Positions 1-11,002 of a DNA stretch of 64,000 nucleotides are shown here, in pieces. Every line of letters begins with the position of its first letter. The first letter of the stretch is position 1. This DNA comes from Equus caballus. Lineage: Eukaryota; Chordata; Mammalia; Perissodactyla; Equidae. The stretch lies in assembly GCF_041296265.1 (NCBI RefSeq), contig NC_091695.1:15607001-15671000 (forward strand), read 5' to 3'. The notes under the pieces were generated by a model. The model worked only from the letters and a program-made list of their open reading frames with translations, did no database searches and was not told where the DNA came from. The translations under genes and the position numbers were made by a program.

Positions 1-810
1 AAAACAATCAGTAATTTTAATTGCTTGTTTTAAGTCCTCTGGGGAATAAGATGAGCAATTGTCTCTAGGGTCCTGGCGGCACAGGGAGTGGAAGGAGATA
101 TAAGAGTCTTAGCATCTCCCCCCAAGCTAGCTCTCCAGAGGCAGGAGAGGGGCTGCCTTCTCCACCAGGAGGTTGGTTTGTAGCTCAGAGAAGATATGGA
201 TATTCTTTTTCATGTGAGATATGAAGAAGATGCCTAGGTTCAGTCAGTTCTTCACAGGAAAAATCATTTAGAGAAACTTTTGAGCCACTGTAAACATTAA
301 GTAACTGGAACAAATACTTTCTCTTTATGCAGTTTTGTACCGAGGGCCTGGCTTAGCTGAGCTCCTCCATAGTGGTGTGTGGAACAACTGTTTCCTGAGA
401 GTAGGAGAATAGAAGGGCCCTGAGAGTTTTCAGGTATATGCCTCTGAGCTTCTGTGATTTTCTTTGGAAGAGCTGTGCAAGGAGAATAGGAGATATTTAA
501 ATAAAATAGAATTGAAAATAATAAAATGAAACTGCTAGAGAACTATAATAAACAGGACCTACTCTAAATAACATTTTAGAGCATGAAAAAAATATACTAG
601 CCCTCAAGGGAAAAAGAGAAAAAAAGGGAAGAATGGATAAGAAGAAGTTTATAAATACCACTTCACAGATTCAAAGATAATGCAAATTGTTTAATCCATA
701 AAATAACATAATTTGGGAGATAAGCAATCATAATATTTAATTTGCACATTAGTTTAACGTTGAGTTCAAACAGGCAAATGTGAAAATTTATCAGAACCAA
801 GGAAATAAAG
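1..810. other. Intergenic, nothing recognised
   Basis: No coding frame of note and no repeat I can name. Bases 60-460 are less AT-rich than their surroundings and contain purine-rich text, but no OR-like or gene-like motif is visible on either strand. Confidence 0.4.
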
Positions 811-1400
811 CAATAGTTCTCAACTACATTGTGTACCCCATTCTGCCCTCAAGGGGACATTTGACAATGCCTGGTGACTTTTTTTTTGTTTTTCATTTTT
901 CCCTGCCACTCACATTAATGGCTTTAAAGGTATGCATTATTACTATTTTTTTTTTTTTTTGGTGAAGAAGATTGGCTGTGAGCTAGCATCTGATGCCAAT
1001 CTTTGTTTCTCTCTCTCTTTTTCTTTTTCTCCTCAAAGCCCCAGTACATAGTTGTATATCCTAGTTGTAAATCTTTCTAGTTTTTCTATGTGGGATGCCA
1101 CTACATCACAGCTTGATGAACAGTGTGTAGATCTGTGCCCATGATCTGAACCAGTGAACCCTGGGCTCCCCTGTCGAAGCAGAGTACACACACTTAACCA
1201 CTACACCAGTTGGCCAGCCTCTCTGGAAACATTTTTGATTGTCACAATGGAGGGACTGGGGATAAGAGTGATACTGTCATCTAGGAGATAGAAGCCAGAA
1301 ATGCTGCTATACATGGTCCAATGTAGAGGCCATCTCCCCATAACAAAAAAAAAAATAATCCAGCACAAAATTTCAATAGTGCCGAGGCTGAGAAACTCTG
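811..1400 (+). mobile_element. MER20 hAT-Charlie DNA transposon, split by a SINE
   Basis: The left part reads like the MER20 start (AATAGTTCTCAACTACA, then CTCAAGGGGACATTTGACAA). The right part, from about 1221, continues with the MER20 middle (ACATTTTTGATTGTCACAA) and ends in AGTGCCGAGGCTGAGAAACT at about 1396. An ERE-type SINE and T-rich sequence lie between the two halves. MER20 is a non-autonomous element of about 220 bp, so the 590-bp span is explained by the insertion. It is an old placental-mammal fossil with no coding capacity. Confidence 0.75.
946..1220 (-). mobile_element. ERE-type SINE (older copy) inside MER20
   Basis: In minus orientation: a T run at 946-960, then the equine SINE body seen reversed (GAAGAAGATTGGCTGTGAGC, GTGGGATGCCACTACATCAC), ending in CACCAGTTGGCCAGCCT at the tRNA-like head. 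It differs from the young ERE1 copies at many sites, so it is an older subfamily or a decayed copy. It splits the MER20, so it inserted after that element. Confidence 0.8.
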
Positions 1401-2340
1401 AAAAAGGGAATTAAGAAATAATTTTACAATACTGATGATTGACTGGAAAACATTGCCTTCTGATTGATCTTTAAATCCTTGGATATCTGAACATATAGGG
1501 CCATTGAGAATTCTCAGTGTGATAGGAGGCCTCTGATCTTTAGTGATGGAACATCTAGAGCCATCTGATTCTAGAGTTGCAGAAACAGAGATGACCTTAC
1601 CAGAAATGATAGTCTGAGAAAAAACTTCATTATAAAGAATTATAATAGAAGGAATTCCTGGTATTCTTGATTTACAGTATTAAAAAGAGGAAAGTTTCAG
1701 GAGAACTGGGTTGTGTTCCTCACCATAACATCATTCTGAGTTGTTCTGGATATAGGATTGCTAGATTTAGCAATACAGAATACAGAATGCTAAATTTAAT
1801 TTGAAATTCAGATAAACAATGAATAACTTTTTAGTATGAGTATATCTGTGCAATATTTCAGACACACACAACAAAATTTGTTATCTATTTAAGATTCAAA
1901 TTTAACTGGGGGTTTTATCTCATAACCAATTTGATGCATCCCACCATTCTATCTGTATTAAGAATTCCTTTATCATAAATGTCTTTAGAGTGTGGATACA
2001 TCTTAACTCCCATCTATATTGTTGACAGTTAATGGGGGACAAAATAAGTACTATTGGAGCAATACAGAAAGAGGAGAGAAGGATCTAGAAAAGGCAAGAG
2101 TCTTTCTCAATATGTAAGGGTCCTTGCCATACTTATTCCTGAACAAGGATGTTTCTCTAACTTCCATTCAGTACATTTCATTTTGACATAGATCTTCAGA
2201 AGAGCTACATGGCCCTCAACACATTCATTGGACTAGTTTCCATAGTTTATAGTATGAAGATTGTCTTGAAATTGGTTGAAAGAATTAGCAAAAATGTGTA
2301 AAAATGTGATCTTTACAAAATAAAAATGTGAATATCTCAA
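1401..2340. other. Intergenic, nothing recognised
   Basis: AT-rich sequence without an open frame of note, OR motif or nameable repeat. Confidence 0.4.
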
Positions 2341-2344
2341 TTTG

Positions 2345-2515
2345 TAATGTGGATCTGAGCCTGGCACAGAGTGATGAGTACATGACTGAATTTAAGAATC
2401 TGGATTCTGGTTGTAGATTGATCATCCAATTTCCATGTCATTCAGCAAGTCATGACTTCTTCAGGATTCTGTGCGCTTACCTGTAGAAAAAGGGGTTCAA
2501 TAGATAGTCCTTACT
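2345..2515 (+). repeat. MIR-like SINE fossil
   Basis: The text follows the MIR core order: 'AATCTGGATTCTGGTTGTAG', then a loss-laden 'CATTCAGCAAGTCATGACTT', then 'CTTACCTGTAGAAAAAGGGG'. This matches the MIR path from the B-box region into 'CTGTAAAATGGGG'. Divergence is high, so edges are approximate. Confidence 0.5.
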
Positions 2516-3070
2516 GAAAAACATAAATCATTATTTACGTTGAGATTTGCCTTATGTAGCCAAAAGGAAGAATGATCATTAAAGTGCTAAACTGATATTT
2601 AAAATGTGGATATAATTAAGTATACAGACTATTCTTTCTTTATATCACAAGATGTGCTCAGATTTTATAGAAATTTGTTCTAATTATGAGGTATTTCATA
2701 TGATTCACTTTTCATTAGTAATTACAGGATAGAAAATCTTTTTTTCACTTTACTAGACCTTTCTTTGTAGAATTTATGAAATCAGTGAGATTAGAATGTC
2801 TTACATGATGATTTGATTAGATGTTACCACATAAATTTCTTGAGTTCATAATTATTCCATTTGTAAGTCTTTAAAGTTATATTTTAGGATAAGAACAGAA
2901 TTAAGTTATACAATTTTTGAGAAAGTAGAATTAACTAGTAATTCTTTTCTGAAACATTAGATATTCCTGTCTTGGATACTTACACCTCTCAGGATTATAA
3001 CACAGATCTATTTTGTCTCACCTTATGTTCTACGCAGGGGATAGTCAACCATGCTTTATGTGTCCATTGC

Positions 3071-3093
3071 TCTCCATAATGTCTTATTCCCAG
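3071..3093 (+). promoter_or_regulatory. Candidate splice acceptor upstream of OR5D-like coding exon
   Basis: A pyrimidine-rich stretch ending in TTATTCCCAG lies about 30 bases before the start codon at 3125. OR genes usually have short upstream non-coding exons spliced to one coding exon, and an acceptor here fits. Two further AGs (about 3105 and 3119) could also serve. Confidence 0.35.
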
Positions 3094-3124
3094 GACTGAT
3101 TTTCAGATCCTACCATCAGGAAAG

Positions 3125-4076
3125 ATGTTTCTAGCAGAGAGAAATCTAACTGCTGGGGCCACATTCACCCTCTTGGGCTTCTCAGATTACCCAAAACTGA
3201 AAATACCCCTCTTCTTGGTATTTCTGGCCATTTACAGCTTCAGTGTGGTAGGGAATCTTGGAATGATTGTGATCATCAAAATTAACCCCAAACTACAGAC
3301 CCCCATGTACTTTTTTCTCAGCCATCTCTCATTTGTGGATTTCTGCTATTCTTCCATCATTGCTCCCAAGATGCTGGTGAATCTACTTGCAGAAGACAGA
3401 ACTATTTCCTTTTCAGGATGTATGGTGCAATTCTTTTTCTTTTGCACCTTTGTGGTGACTGAATTAATCCTATTTGCTGTGATGGCCTATGATCGCTTTG
3501 TGGCCATTTGCCACCCTCTGCTCTACACAGTTGCCATGTCACAGAAACTCTGTGCCATGCTAGTATTTGTATCATATGCATGGGGCATAGGATGTTCTTT
3601 GCTACTCACATGTTCTGCTATTAAATTATCTTTTCAGGGTTTCAATAGAATCTTCCTGTGAGCTGTCTTCCCTGATTTCCCTCTCTATCTCTGATTCTTA
3701 TCTCAGTCAGTTGTTTCTGTTCATTGTTGCCACTTTTAATGAGGTGAGCACACTGCTCATCATTCTCACATCTTATGTGTTCATTGTTGTCACCACCCTA
3801 AAGATTCGTTCAGCTGGTGGGCACCGCAAAGTTTTCTCCACCTGTGCCTCACACTTGACCGCCATCACCATATTTCATGGCACCATTCTCTTTCTGGACT
3901 GTGTGCCCAACTCCAAAAACTCCAGGCACACAGTCAAAGTGGCCTCTGTGTTTTACACAGTGGTGATCCCCATGTTGAATCCTCTGATTTACAGTCTGAG
4001 AAATAAAGATGTCAAGGATACAGTCGGTAAAATAACAAAAACAAATTGTTTTCATATGGAATGTATGAATGGGTAA
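3125..4076 (+). pseudogene. OR5D-like: OR5D-like olfactory receptor pseudogene (one main lesion)
   Basis: Class II odorant receptor, a seven-helix GPCR of olfactory cilia. The first frame (3125-3661) begins [20 protein letters not shown], with an N-glycosylation site (N-L-T). It carries [20 protein letters not shown] (TM2), [17 protein letters not shown] (end of TM3) and TM4. The second frame (about 3660-4076) carries [20 protein letters not shown] (TM6) and [17 protein letters not shown] (TM7). The wording matches human OR5D13/14/18. The break lies in extracellular loop 2 near 3645-3660: after GFN, the expected TINHFFCEL is shortened by a small out-of-frame deletion, giving an immediate TGA. 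Everything else, including start and stop, is preserved at the normal length of about 315 codons. The C-terminal tail (FHMECMNG) differs from the human one. DRF in place of DRY is normal for this subfamily. The subfamily call is by recognition, not by alignment. Confidence 0.9.
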
Positions 4077-4189
4077 ATATTTAATGAAGGTCTTGCAGAA
4101 CACCTTTCTGATTTCTGAATAAACTGTGTATCAAGAGTTCATTTTCAGAAATCATTTTGGATTTTCAAAAAGAAAGAACATGAGCTTTA

Positions 4190-4372
4190 AGTTAGACTGT
4201 ATCTGGCTCTGATTGTATAAACCAGGGAAAACCAGTTATCTTCAGTAGGTCTTTATTTACAAAAATGATGTAATATGATTTAGTTTTTAATGTGGTGCAG
4301 GGAGCAAAAGAAAATGTAGACAATATATCTGGTATGTTGTATATTTGCAATAAATGCTAGTTATCTTATTCT
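4190..4372 (+). repeat. MIR SINE fossil
   Basis: Degenerate MIR in forward order: 'CTGTATCTGGCTCTGATTGT', a run of 'ACCAGTTATCTTCAGTAGGT', and a tail 'CAATAAATGCTAGTTATCTT' matching the MIR 3' end. It sits just downstream of the OR5D-like pseudogene. Confidence 0.55.
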
Positions 4373-4374
4373 TT

Positions 4375-7300
4375 CTTCCCTGCCAACTGACAGATTGTAG
4401 ATGCTAAATTAAAAAAAAACAATTTTCTATTTTAAATTTAGTGAAATAGATGACAAAAAGATAACAGCTTCGCTTTCAAGAATCTCACAATCCAGATTTT
4501 TAGGAAATAGAAAAATAGGGTTGGTGGGGAGAGAGAGTGTCATTTGTGGCTATCACAGGGATTGCTTCATAATTGCCTGTTTCTTTTTCTTGGCCCTGAA
4601 GGATAGGTACGTTTTTAGGAAAAACAAGAGAAGAAGACTGTAGTTTTATTGAGGAGTAAAGAGCATGAGTGATGTTCCAAAGGTGAGTACATATCATTAA
4701 GTCAATGACTCAACAAATATTTTGAGCCACTATTTTGTGCTATATGCACACAAAGTAACTTGTTAGGTGCCCAAAGGAATGAAAATTTGCATAAATTATA
4801 GCTATTATTCTACATTATCTCACAAAAGAGTTACTTTGTGTAAGATGAAAGGATTTGTAAGAGGTTTAGCAATATTAGCTTGCTTCTTGAAATAGAACAA
4901 AAAGAAGAAAACATATTAATATACATTGATGTTTTATGTTTCCTTTCTTTCAGACACCAATTAGCATAAATATATTATTAATTCATATGGTAGCTTGACC
5001 AAGTGTATATCTCAATTTTCTTCATCAGGACGCTCTAGGAAGTCTTCATAAAACAATTGAATTTATTTGTTGTAAGTATTGAGAGCTATTTACTTTTCTT
5101 GTACTTGAATGTTGCTTTAAATTAACTCTAATATTTAATTATAATCTAAACAAAGAAAGAATCAAACCTAGATTACTGTGTGATGAAGAAGGATTAATTT
5201 TTCCTCTAACAATTGTAATATTTATTATAAGATGTCCTCATAGACAACCATCTAATTTAGAAATTTTATAGCACCATGTTGATTTTTTTATCTCTTCTAT
5301 CACTAATTTTGCTTGACCTACTTAAACATTTTGTCTTTTATATTTTTTGTGTCTGCACGAAATTTTAAATCTAGTTAGTAAAATATTGAGAGAACAAATT
5401 CTCACTGTTTTTGTGAAGGTAAAAGGAAAACTGGGCAACAATTTTATGTTGCTTCCATAAAATAATTTGAAACGGTTATATGGTTTTAAACTTAAAATGA
5501 TAGATTGATATCACCTTTTTTTCCAGTTATTCGGATATGTAATGAAAACTAACATAATTTCATATATTGACAAATAAACTCTGTTCTTCTACACATTGTT
5601 ATTTACTTGAACTAGAACAATTTAATTGAACTAGCGCAATCGTGTATAAGTAGTAGAAAAGTTACATAGGTGTTGATTGGAATCAGTGATGGCTAATCCA
5701 TTTTCAGAGAATAAATATTTACGTTTCTTTTCTATCTTGGCAAATGATGGCTAAGTTTTTGTGACGTCAGAGACACAATCCGTTTATTTTTTTCCTGAGG
5801 AAATGGAAATACGTATTAAGTGCTCTGATCATTGTTTTAAAATTAATGTGTGACAAAATCAAGACAATAATTTGAGACTTCAACCCTACAGGCCCTAACG
5901 CTTTTCATTTAATACTGATGTAAAATTTCATATTCTTCCATTTTCCAACTTTAGTTTTCAAATTATCTTTGGTAACTTCTATAGGACAGGATTTTTATTA
6001 GTGTTATTCAATCTTTATTAACTCATGTGCTTCTTAAGTAAATTAATGTAAAAATCTATATAGCTGTTAGAATTTTCAATTGACTTTGAAAATAAATCAT
6101 CATAAATTTAATTGAAAAATGAAAATGTAATATACAATGCATACCATGGCTATCTTATGTTCATAATAATTAATTTGAAATATACAAAGCATAAGATTTC
6201 ATATCATTTCTTTTGGCCCTGAACCCGTATTTAAATTCACTTACTCTCCAGAATTCTGTCCCTTAATAATCCTAAGAGCATAGTACTTTGCAACAAAAAT
6301 ATATGCAAATTTACCTTTTATTTCCCTTGTTAATAAAGTTCGAAGTGATTGTTACATAAACATTTTTCAATATAACAATCATTACCTTACACCTATTTAA
6401 TAAAAAGTGTGTTACAAATTTTTGTAAATTTTTAAAAGATAAACTATAAAATGTCATTTGAAAGACATCTCTTAATGATACTGATTGGAATGATTTTCAT
6501 TTTCATTTCAATTACTCAAACTATCCATGGATGAATATTTGTATTGCTAGAATAATAGAGATTTCAGCACACTTAAATTTAATGATATTACAAAAAGAAA
6601 GATGGGAACAAAATAGTGATGGTTTTTGTAGTAGGGATGTCACTCAATATTTTTTAACATCACACACATGTTAAGTCAAAATTCTCATGAGCTCTTATCA
6701 TTCATGATGATTTTAATTGACCAAGTAAAATTATATGCATCTCATTTCTTGTTTAAGGTGCATCTGCTAATCTTCTAATTTTAAAATGAAATTGTTATGC
6801 AGTCAGTGGAGAAGTTCACTTTCTTAGTTCTTTAGAAGTTTATAAAAAAGGCTCTATGATTTATTAAGTGATAATTTTAAAAATGTATTACAATTTCACT
6901 TAATTAAATCTTTCTTTAATCAATATTATCAGTCTCTGGTTTAAGGGTAGGAGGCAGCAAGCTAGAAAGAGATTTTCTTCCAATATTATGACACAAAGAG
7001 TTAGATATTCCACAAACTTCAAACATTTTTGGAATCCCCTGGATAGCTGGAGTCACTGGGTAACCAACTAAGACAAGCACAGAGTTACCAGCAGTAGCAT
7101 TCTATTAGAAGAGGGGGAAGGATCAGGAAGGAGATCCTCTGTGGGGGACACATGCAAAGGGAAGACTTAAAGTTCAAAGTGGGTTAGACATTGAAAATAT
7201 AAGCCAACCTTCATTCTAAATATAACCCCTTATATTTAGAAATTTGAAGCTTATGGTGCACTGAGGTTGCTATAGTGTTGACAACACTGAAGCCCAGATT

Positions 7301-7430
7301 AACTCCTACACTTAATGTTAAGCAAAAGAAGTGAGTTAATTTCCTGGCAAAAATGCCACTTCCTTCATTCTCTGTTGTCCTACAAATGATATATGTTCTT
7401 ATGCAAAAATTACCTGGTAACATAAATAAC
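4375..7430. other. AT-rich intergenic stretch
   Basis: About 3 kb of strongly AT-rich DNA with no open frame of note and no element I can name. A consensus cAMP-response element octamer lies at 5762-5769. Bases 6900-7430 are slightly less AT-rich and lead into an old L1 fragment. Confidence 0.45.
5762..5769. promoter_or_regulatory. Perfect CRE palindrome TGACGTCA
   Basis: The full 8-bp cAMP-response element consensus in otherwise AT-rich DNA containing very few CpG sites. No promoter or transcript start is apparent next to it, so function is unproven and chance is possible. Confidence 0.25.
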
Positions 7431-7815
7431 CAGAAGAAAGCAACCCACTAAAAAAAGACAAAGATATTAACAATTAGGTTCAGATAACCTAGACATTAGA
7501 AACAGCAGACCGGCAATCTAAAGTAAATATGATTCCTATGGGCTCTAGTGGAAAAGGTAGATAACATGAATGAATAGATGGGGATTTCAGCAAAGTCATG
7601 GAAACTATAAAACTGAATCAAATAAAAATGTTAGAAAAAGTAACAGAGATAAAGGATATTTTAAATGACATGGCAATATCTTCAACATAGATGAGGAAAG
7701 AATTAGTGAAATTAAGGAGAGATCAATAAGAAACACCTCAAATTGTACACACACAAAAAAAATAGTGAAGAAAAGAAAAACACTTAAGACCTGGGTAACA
7801 ATATCAAATAGTAAA
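7430..7815 (+). mobile_element. Old L1 (L1M-type) ORF1 fragment
   Basis: The text follows mammalian L1 ORF1 coiled-coil coding DNA: GAATGAATAGATGGGGATTT, CATGGAAACTATAAAACTGA, AAAGAATTAGTGAAATTAAG, then AAGACCTGGGTAACAATATC. Frames are broken throughout. It is a short internal piece with no 3' end visible. Confidence 0.6.
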
Positions 7816-8254
7816 AATAACTATAATTTGAAACTCAGAAGCAAAAGAGAAGAGGGATTGCTGGGAAGATGGTGTTGGAGGAGGACTCTGGGATCACTTT
7901 CTTCCACGGAGATCTCTAACTGCCTTCACTGGGTTTTTGGGGTTACATTGTTAGACTGGGTTTCTTGGTTTGAGGTAACATCAATATATTTCTAACAAAG
8001 TGCACACAAAGAGATATATCTTGTCATTATCCTTAAAGCATACAACCATTCTTATTAAATTGACATCATTTTTTTCCCATGGAATGAGTATACATTTGTC
8101 TTATATTCTCTGTTTTTTGATGAAAATTTGAAGTCAATTTCTTATGTGTTTTATGTGTATTTCTGAGTATTATTTTTTAGTTTTTTGTTTAATTTCTCTT
8201 TTATTGCTTTTCCAATTGCAAGGTAATAATTTTAGAACTTTTAAAATCTTCTCT

Positions 8255-8400
8255 TCTGCGAAATAGTGATAATAATACTCTACTTTTCTAATAAAACTTT
8301 CATGAAAATTAAATGAATATATTAAGTTCTTAGCACTATATATGGTACATTATAACTGATTAATAAATTATCTGCTCTTATTTCTGTTGTTGTCTTTACT
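8255..8400 (+). repeat. MIR SINE fossil, 3' half
   Basis: 'GTGATAATAATACTCTACTT', 'TTCATGAAAATTAAATGAAT' and 'TTCTTAGCACTATATATGGT' follow the MIR consensus after the core (GATAATAATAGTACC, AGGATTAAATGAG, CTTAGAACAGTGCC). Confidence 0.6.
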
Positions 8401-8565
8401 TTTATCCTTTGTTCTCTATTTTACCTTAAGTCTTGATTAAACACATGGGTCATATATTTGCCATGCCTGTTTCAGTTTCCATGTCCTTGGTAATATTTTT
8501 TGCTCTATCTGATAATATTTTAAGCATTCACTATATTTTCTAAATCTATTATATTTTAAACCAAT

Positions 8566-8858
8566 TGTGTTAGTTTCCCATGGCTTCTGAAAAAAATTAC
8601 TAAAACTTTGGTGGCTTAAAACAGTAGACATTTATTCTCTTAAAGTTCGGAAGATCAGAAATTTGAAATTGATATCAGTGCACCAAAATCAAGGTGTCAG
8701 CAGAACCATACTCCCTCAGAAAGTTCTAGAGAATGACTCTTTTTATCTATTCCAGCTTCTGGTGGCTGCAGGCATTTCTTGACTTGTGGTCATATTGCTT
8801 CAGTCTTCAACGCTAGCGTCTTTAAACCTCTCTCTTCTCCATCTTCACTGCATACACT

Positions 8859-8893
<35 letters not shown>

Positions 8894-9072
8894 TAATCTT
8901 CTGTTTCTCTCTTATGAGGACAATTGTGATGGCATTCAGAGCATATCTAGATAATCCAGGATCCTTAGCCTAATCACACGTGTAAGCAATCTTTTTCCAA
9001 ATAAGATGACATTTACAAGTGCCAGAAATTAGAACCTGATATATATACAAGGGTCCATTTTCAAGCTTGACA
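8566..9072 (-). mobile_element. MaLR-like solo LTR fossil
   Basis: Begins TGTGTTAGTTTCCCATGGCT and continues with GTGGCTTAAAACAGTAGACA and CCAGCTTCTGGTGGCTGCAG, which matches LTRs of the ERVL-MaLR group read in reverse. It ends near 9072 after CCAAATAAGATGACATTTAC. No internal retroviral region is attached, so this is a solo LTR remnant, ancient and broken. A TG microsatellite lies inside it. The exact subfamily (MLT or MST type) is uncertain. Confidence 0.55.
8861..8890 (+). repeat. (TG)n microsatellite
   Basis: About 30 bp of GT/TG repeat starting CGTGTGTG within the MaLR-like LTR. Confidence 0.95.
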
Positions 9073-9224
9073 GACCCATCTTTTAAAGGTCAAATCATAA
9101 TTTACCTTTCCTATGTTATTACAATGTTAACACTTCTTTGTTTTATAACTTTCTAAAGATTTCATTTCGTATTTGTTATTGTCTATATTTTTACTTATTT
9201 AAATGCAACATAGGTCCTGTTTCT

Positions 9225-9450
9225 TTAGTGAAGTAGGAAGAACACTTGACTTGAGATTAAAATCCTTGGTCCAGATTTAGATCCAGAAGAGTGATTTTGA
9301 GAAAGACACTTAAACTTGCTTGATCTCAATTCTCTTAAATATAAACTGAAGATAAGCTGCCTGCCTCAGAGAGTTATTGTTGGACTTAAACATAATATCA
9401 AAACCACAAGGACCTGTGACACATAATTCACGCAATGATTCTTATAAAGA
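9225..9450 (+). repeat. MIR SINE fossil
   Basis: MIR order is visible: 'GTAGGAAGAACACTTGACTT', 'GATTTTGAGAAAGACACTTA', 'CTTGATCTCAATTCTCTTAA', 'CTGCCTCAGAGAGTTATTGT'. This matches the section from the B-box through 'CCTCATAGGGTTGTTGT'. Confidence 0.65.
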
Positions 9451-9707
9451 AATCTTTGAGGGTAAGAATCATTTAGAAATATTCTAGTATCCCTGGTGAA
9501 GACAGCTATTCATTATTTACTGAAACAAATGAATAAGTAATGACTAAAAGAGTGGTGGTATATTGTGCTCATGATACAAACATGGCTCTTTATTAGTTTT
9601 CAAAGGTTTTAAATGGAGTGAGATTTCCCGTATCACCCATGAGTCTGTGTATTTTAAGATGAGGTGAGAAAAAACATATTTATCCTTTGGTCCTCTAATT
9701 AGAACAG

Positions 9708-9932
9708 GATTTCTCAATCTTAGCACTGTTGAAATTTTGAGCCAGACAATTGTGTGCTGTGGGTGTCTGTCCCGTGTATTATGGGATGTTCATCAGCATC
9801 TCTAACCTCTACCCATCAGGTGTCAGGACCTACTCCTACATTTTTGACACAAAAAAATATCTCCAGGCATTTTCAAATCTCGCCTAGGGAGCAAAATCAC
9901 CTGAATTGGGAGTCACTGAACTAGAAAGCATC
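9708..9932 (-). mobile_element. MER20 hAT-Charlie DNA transposon
   Basis: Reverse-orientation MER20: 'GATTTCTCAATCTTAGCACT', 'GTGCTGTGGGTGTCTGTCCC', 'CAGCATCTCTAACCTCTACC', 'ATATCTCCAGGCATTTTCAA', then 'GGAGCAAAATCACCTGAATT'. Length of about 225 bp equals the family length, so the copy is close to complete but old. It lies opposite in orientation to the MER20 at 0.8 kb. Confidence 0.8.
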
Positions 9933-10359
9933 AATATACTAGAGGCCTAGAATCTTTAGAGGAAACTTCAATATTAAACCTTGTGTTTGTCTTTTCAGCT
10001 ACAGAGGTGCTTGTATTTTAGTCAGCTATTAATTTGATCTCTCTCTAGAATCTGCAATGTCACTTTCAGAGACCCTGGATGTTAAGTCTTCAGTGAAACA
10101 GAGTTACTCTCACTTTAGTATGGATAACTATTGGTCTCTATGTCCTACTAAGATATAGACACACTTTTTATATTTGAACACTGATTGCTTTGTTTTATTA
10201 GCAAAAAATATGTCTACTTTGCATTCAGCTTCACAAAAACTTGAAATATCAAATTTCTCTTTGCCTTCCAATGATACTTCATGGGAAATTCCCCTAGTTG
10301 TCTGGAAATGATTGAGGTGCACTGAGTGTTCCTAAAAATTTCCAGTATTATATTTCTTC

Positions 10360-10580
10360 ATTAGGCAACACAATCTCTATAAATGTCATTTCCAAGTCTC
10401 CTATCATGTCATCAACTTTCCAAGCTCCGTGTAACTGCTTATGTTGTTTCCTCTACCATCTTTCACTTACTATTCTATATTGGACAAAATTCTTAATGTC
10501 GAGTTCAAGTTATCCCACTTTTCTGTTTGTTATCTAGAACACAACCTGGCACAACATATTCACAGAGCAAATGTATTTTT
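10360..10580 (+). repeat. Possible L2 LINE 3' fragment
   Basis: 'TATCTAGAACACAACCTGGC' followed by 'CACAGAGCAAATGTATTTTT' resembles the end of L2 (CCTAGCACAGTGCCTGGCAC then AATAAATATTT). Weak match. Confidence 0.4.
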
Positions 10581-10811
10581 TACATGAAAACTCTCTGATC
10601 TAGTCTGGTCTTGAATGGTCAGAATTTCATTTGAAAATGAATGTACAAATAGCACTTACCATAGTCATTAACTTCATTCATAATTGGTGTTACATCTACA
10701 TGTGGACTTTCAAGAACTTCTAATTCTAAATAGCTAGATAGATCCTGTTTCCAGTTTATTCCACCATCCTATCCCATAGAAAAATTTGATAGCTGTTTGA
10801 AAGTTGCTTTT

Positions 10812-11002
10812 TGTGTGTTTTTGTGAAGAAGATTGGCCCTGAGCTAACATCTGGGCCAATGTTCCTGTATTTTATGTGGGATGCTGCCACAGCATGGCTT
10901 GACGAGTGGTGTGTATGTGCATGTGTGGGATCTGAACCCACGAACACTTGACTGCAGAAGCAGAGCAGGCAAACTTAACCACTCTGCCACTGGGCAGACC
11001 CT
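10812..11002 (-). mobile_element. ERE-type SINE (older copy)
   Basis: Minus orientation: 'GAAGAAGATTGGCCCTGAGC', 'TTATGTGGGATGCTGCCACA', 'GGGATCTGAACCCACGAACA', and the head 'TTAACCACTCTGCCACTGGG'. A partly matching 'TTGCTTT' occurs on both sides and may be the target duplication. It is shorter and more diverged than the ERE1 copies at 46.9 and 61.5 kb. Confidence 0.8.

Noticed and set aside
7850-7995. Possible L1 5' end (GGGAAGATGGTGTTGGAGGA)
   Set aside because: The likeness to an L1 opening is short. No ORF1 follows downstream in the right order, since the L1 ORF1 fragment lies before it.
8566-9072. Possible complete retrovirus
   Set aside because: Only one LTR-like segment is seen, with no internal gag, pol or env text nearby. 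It is a solo LTR fossil.
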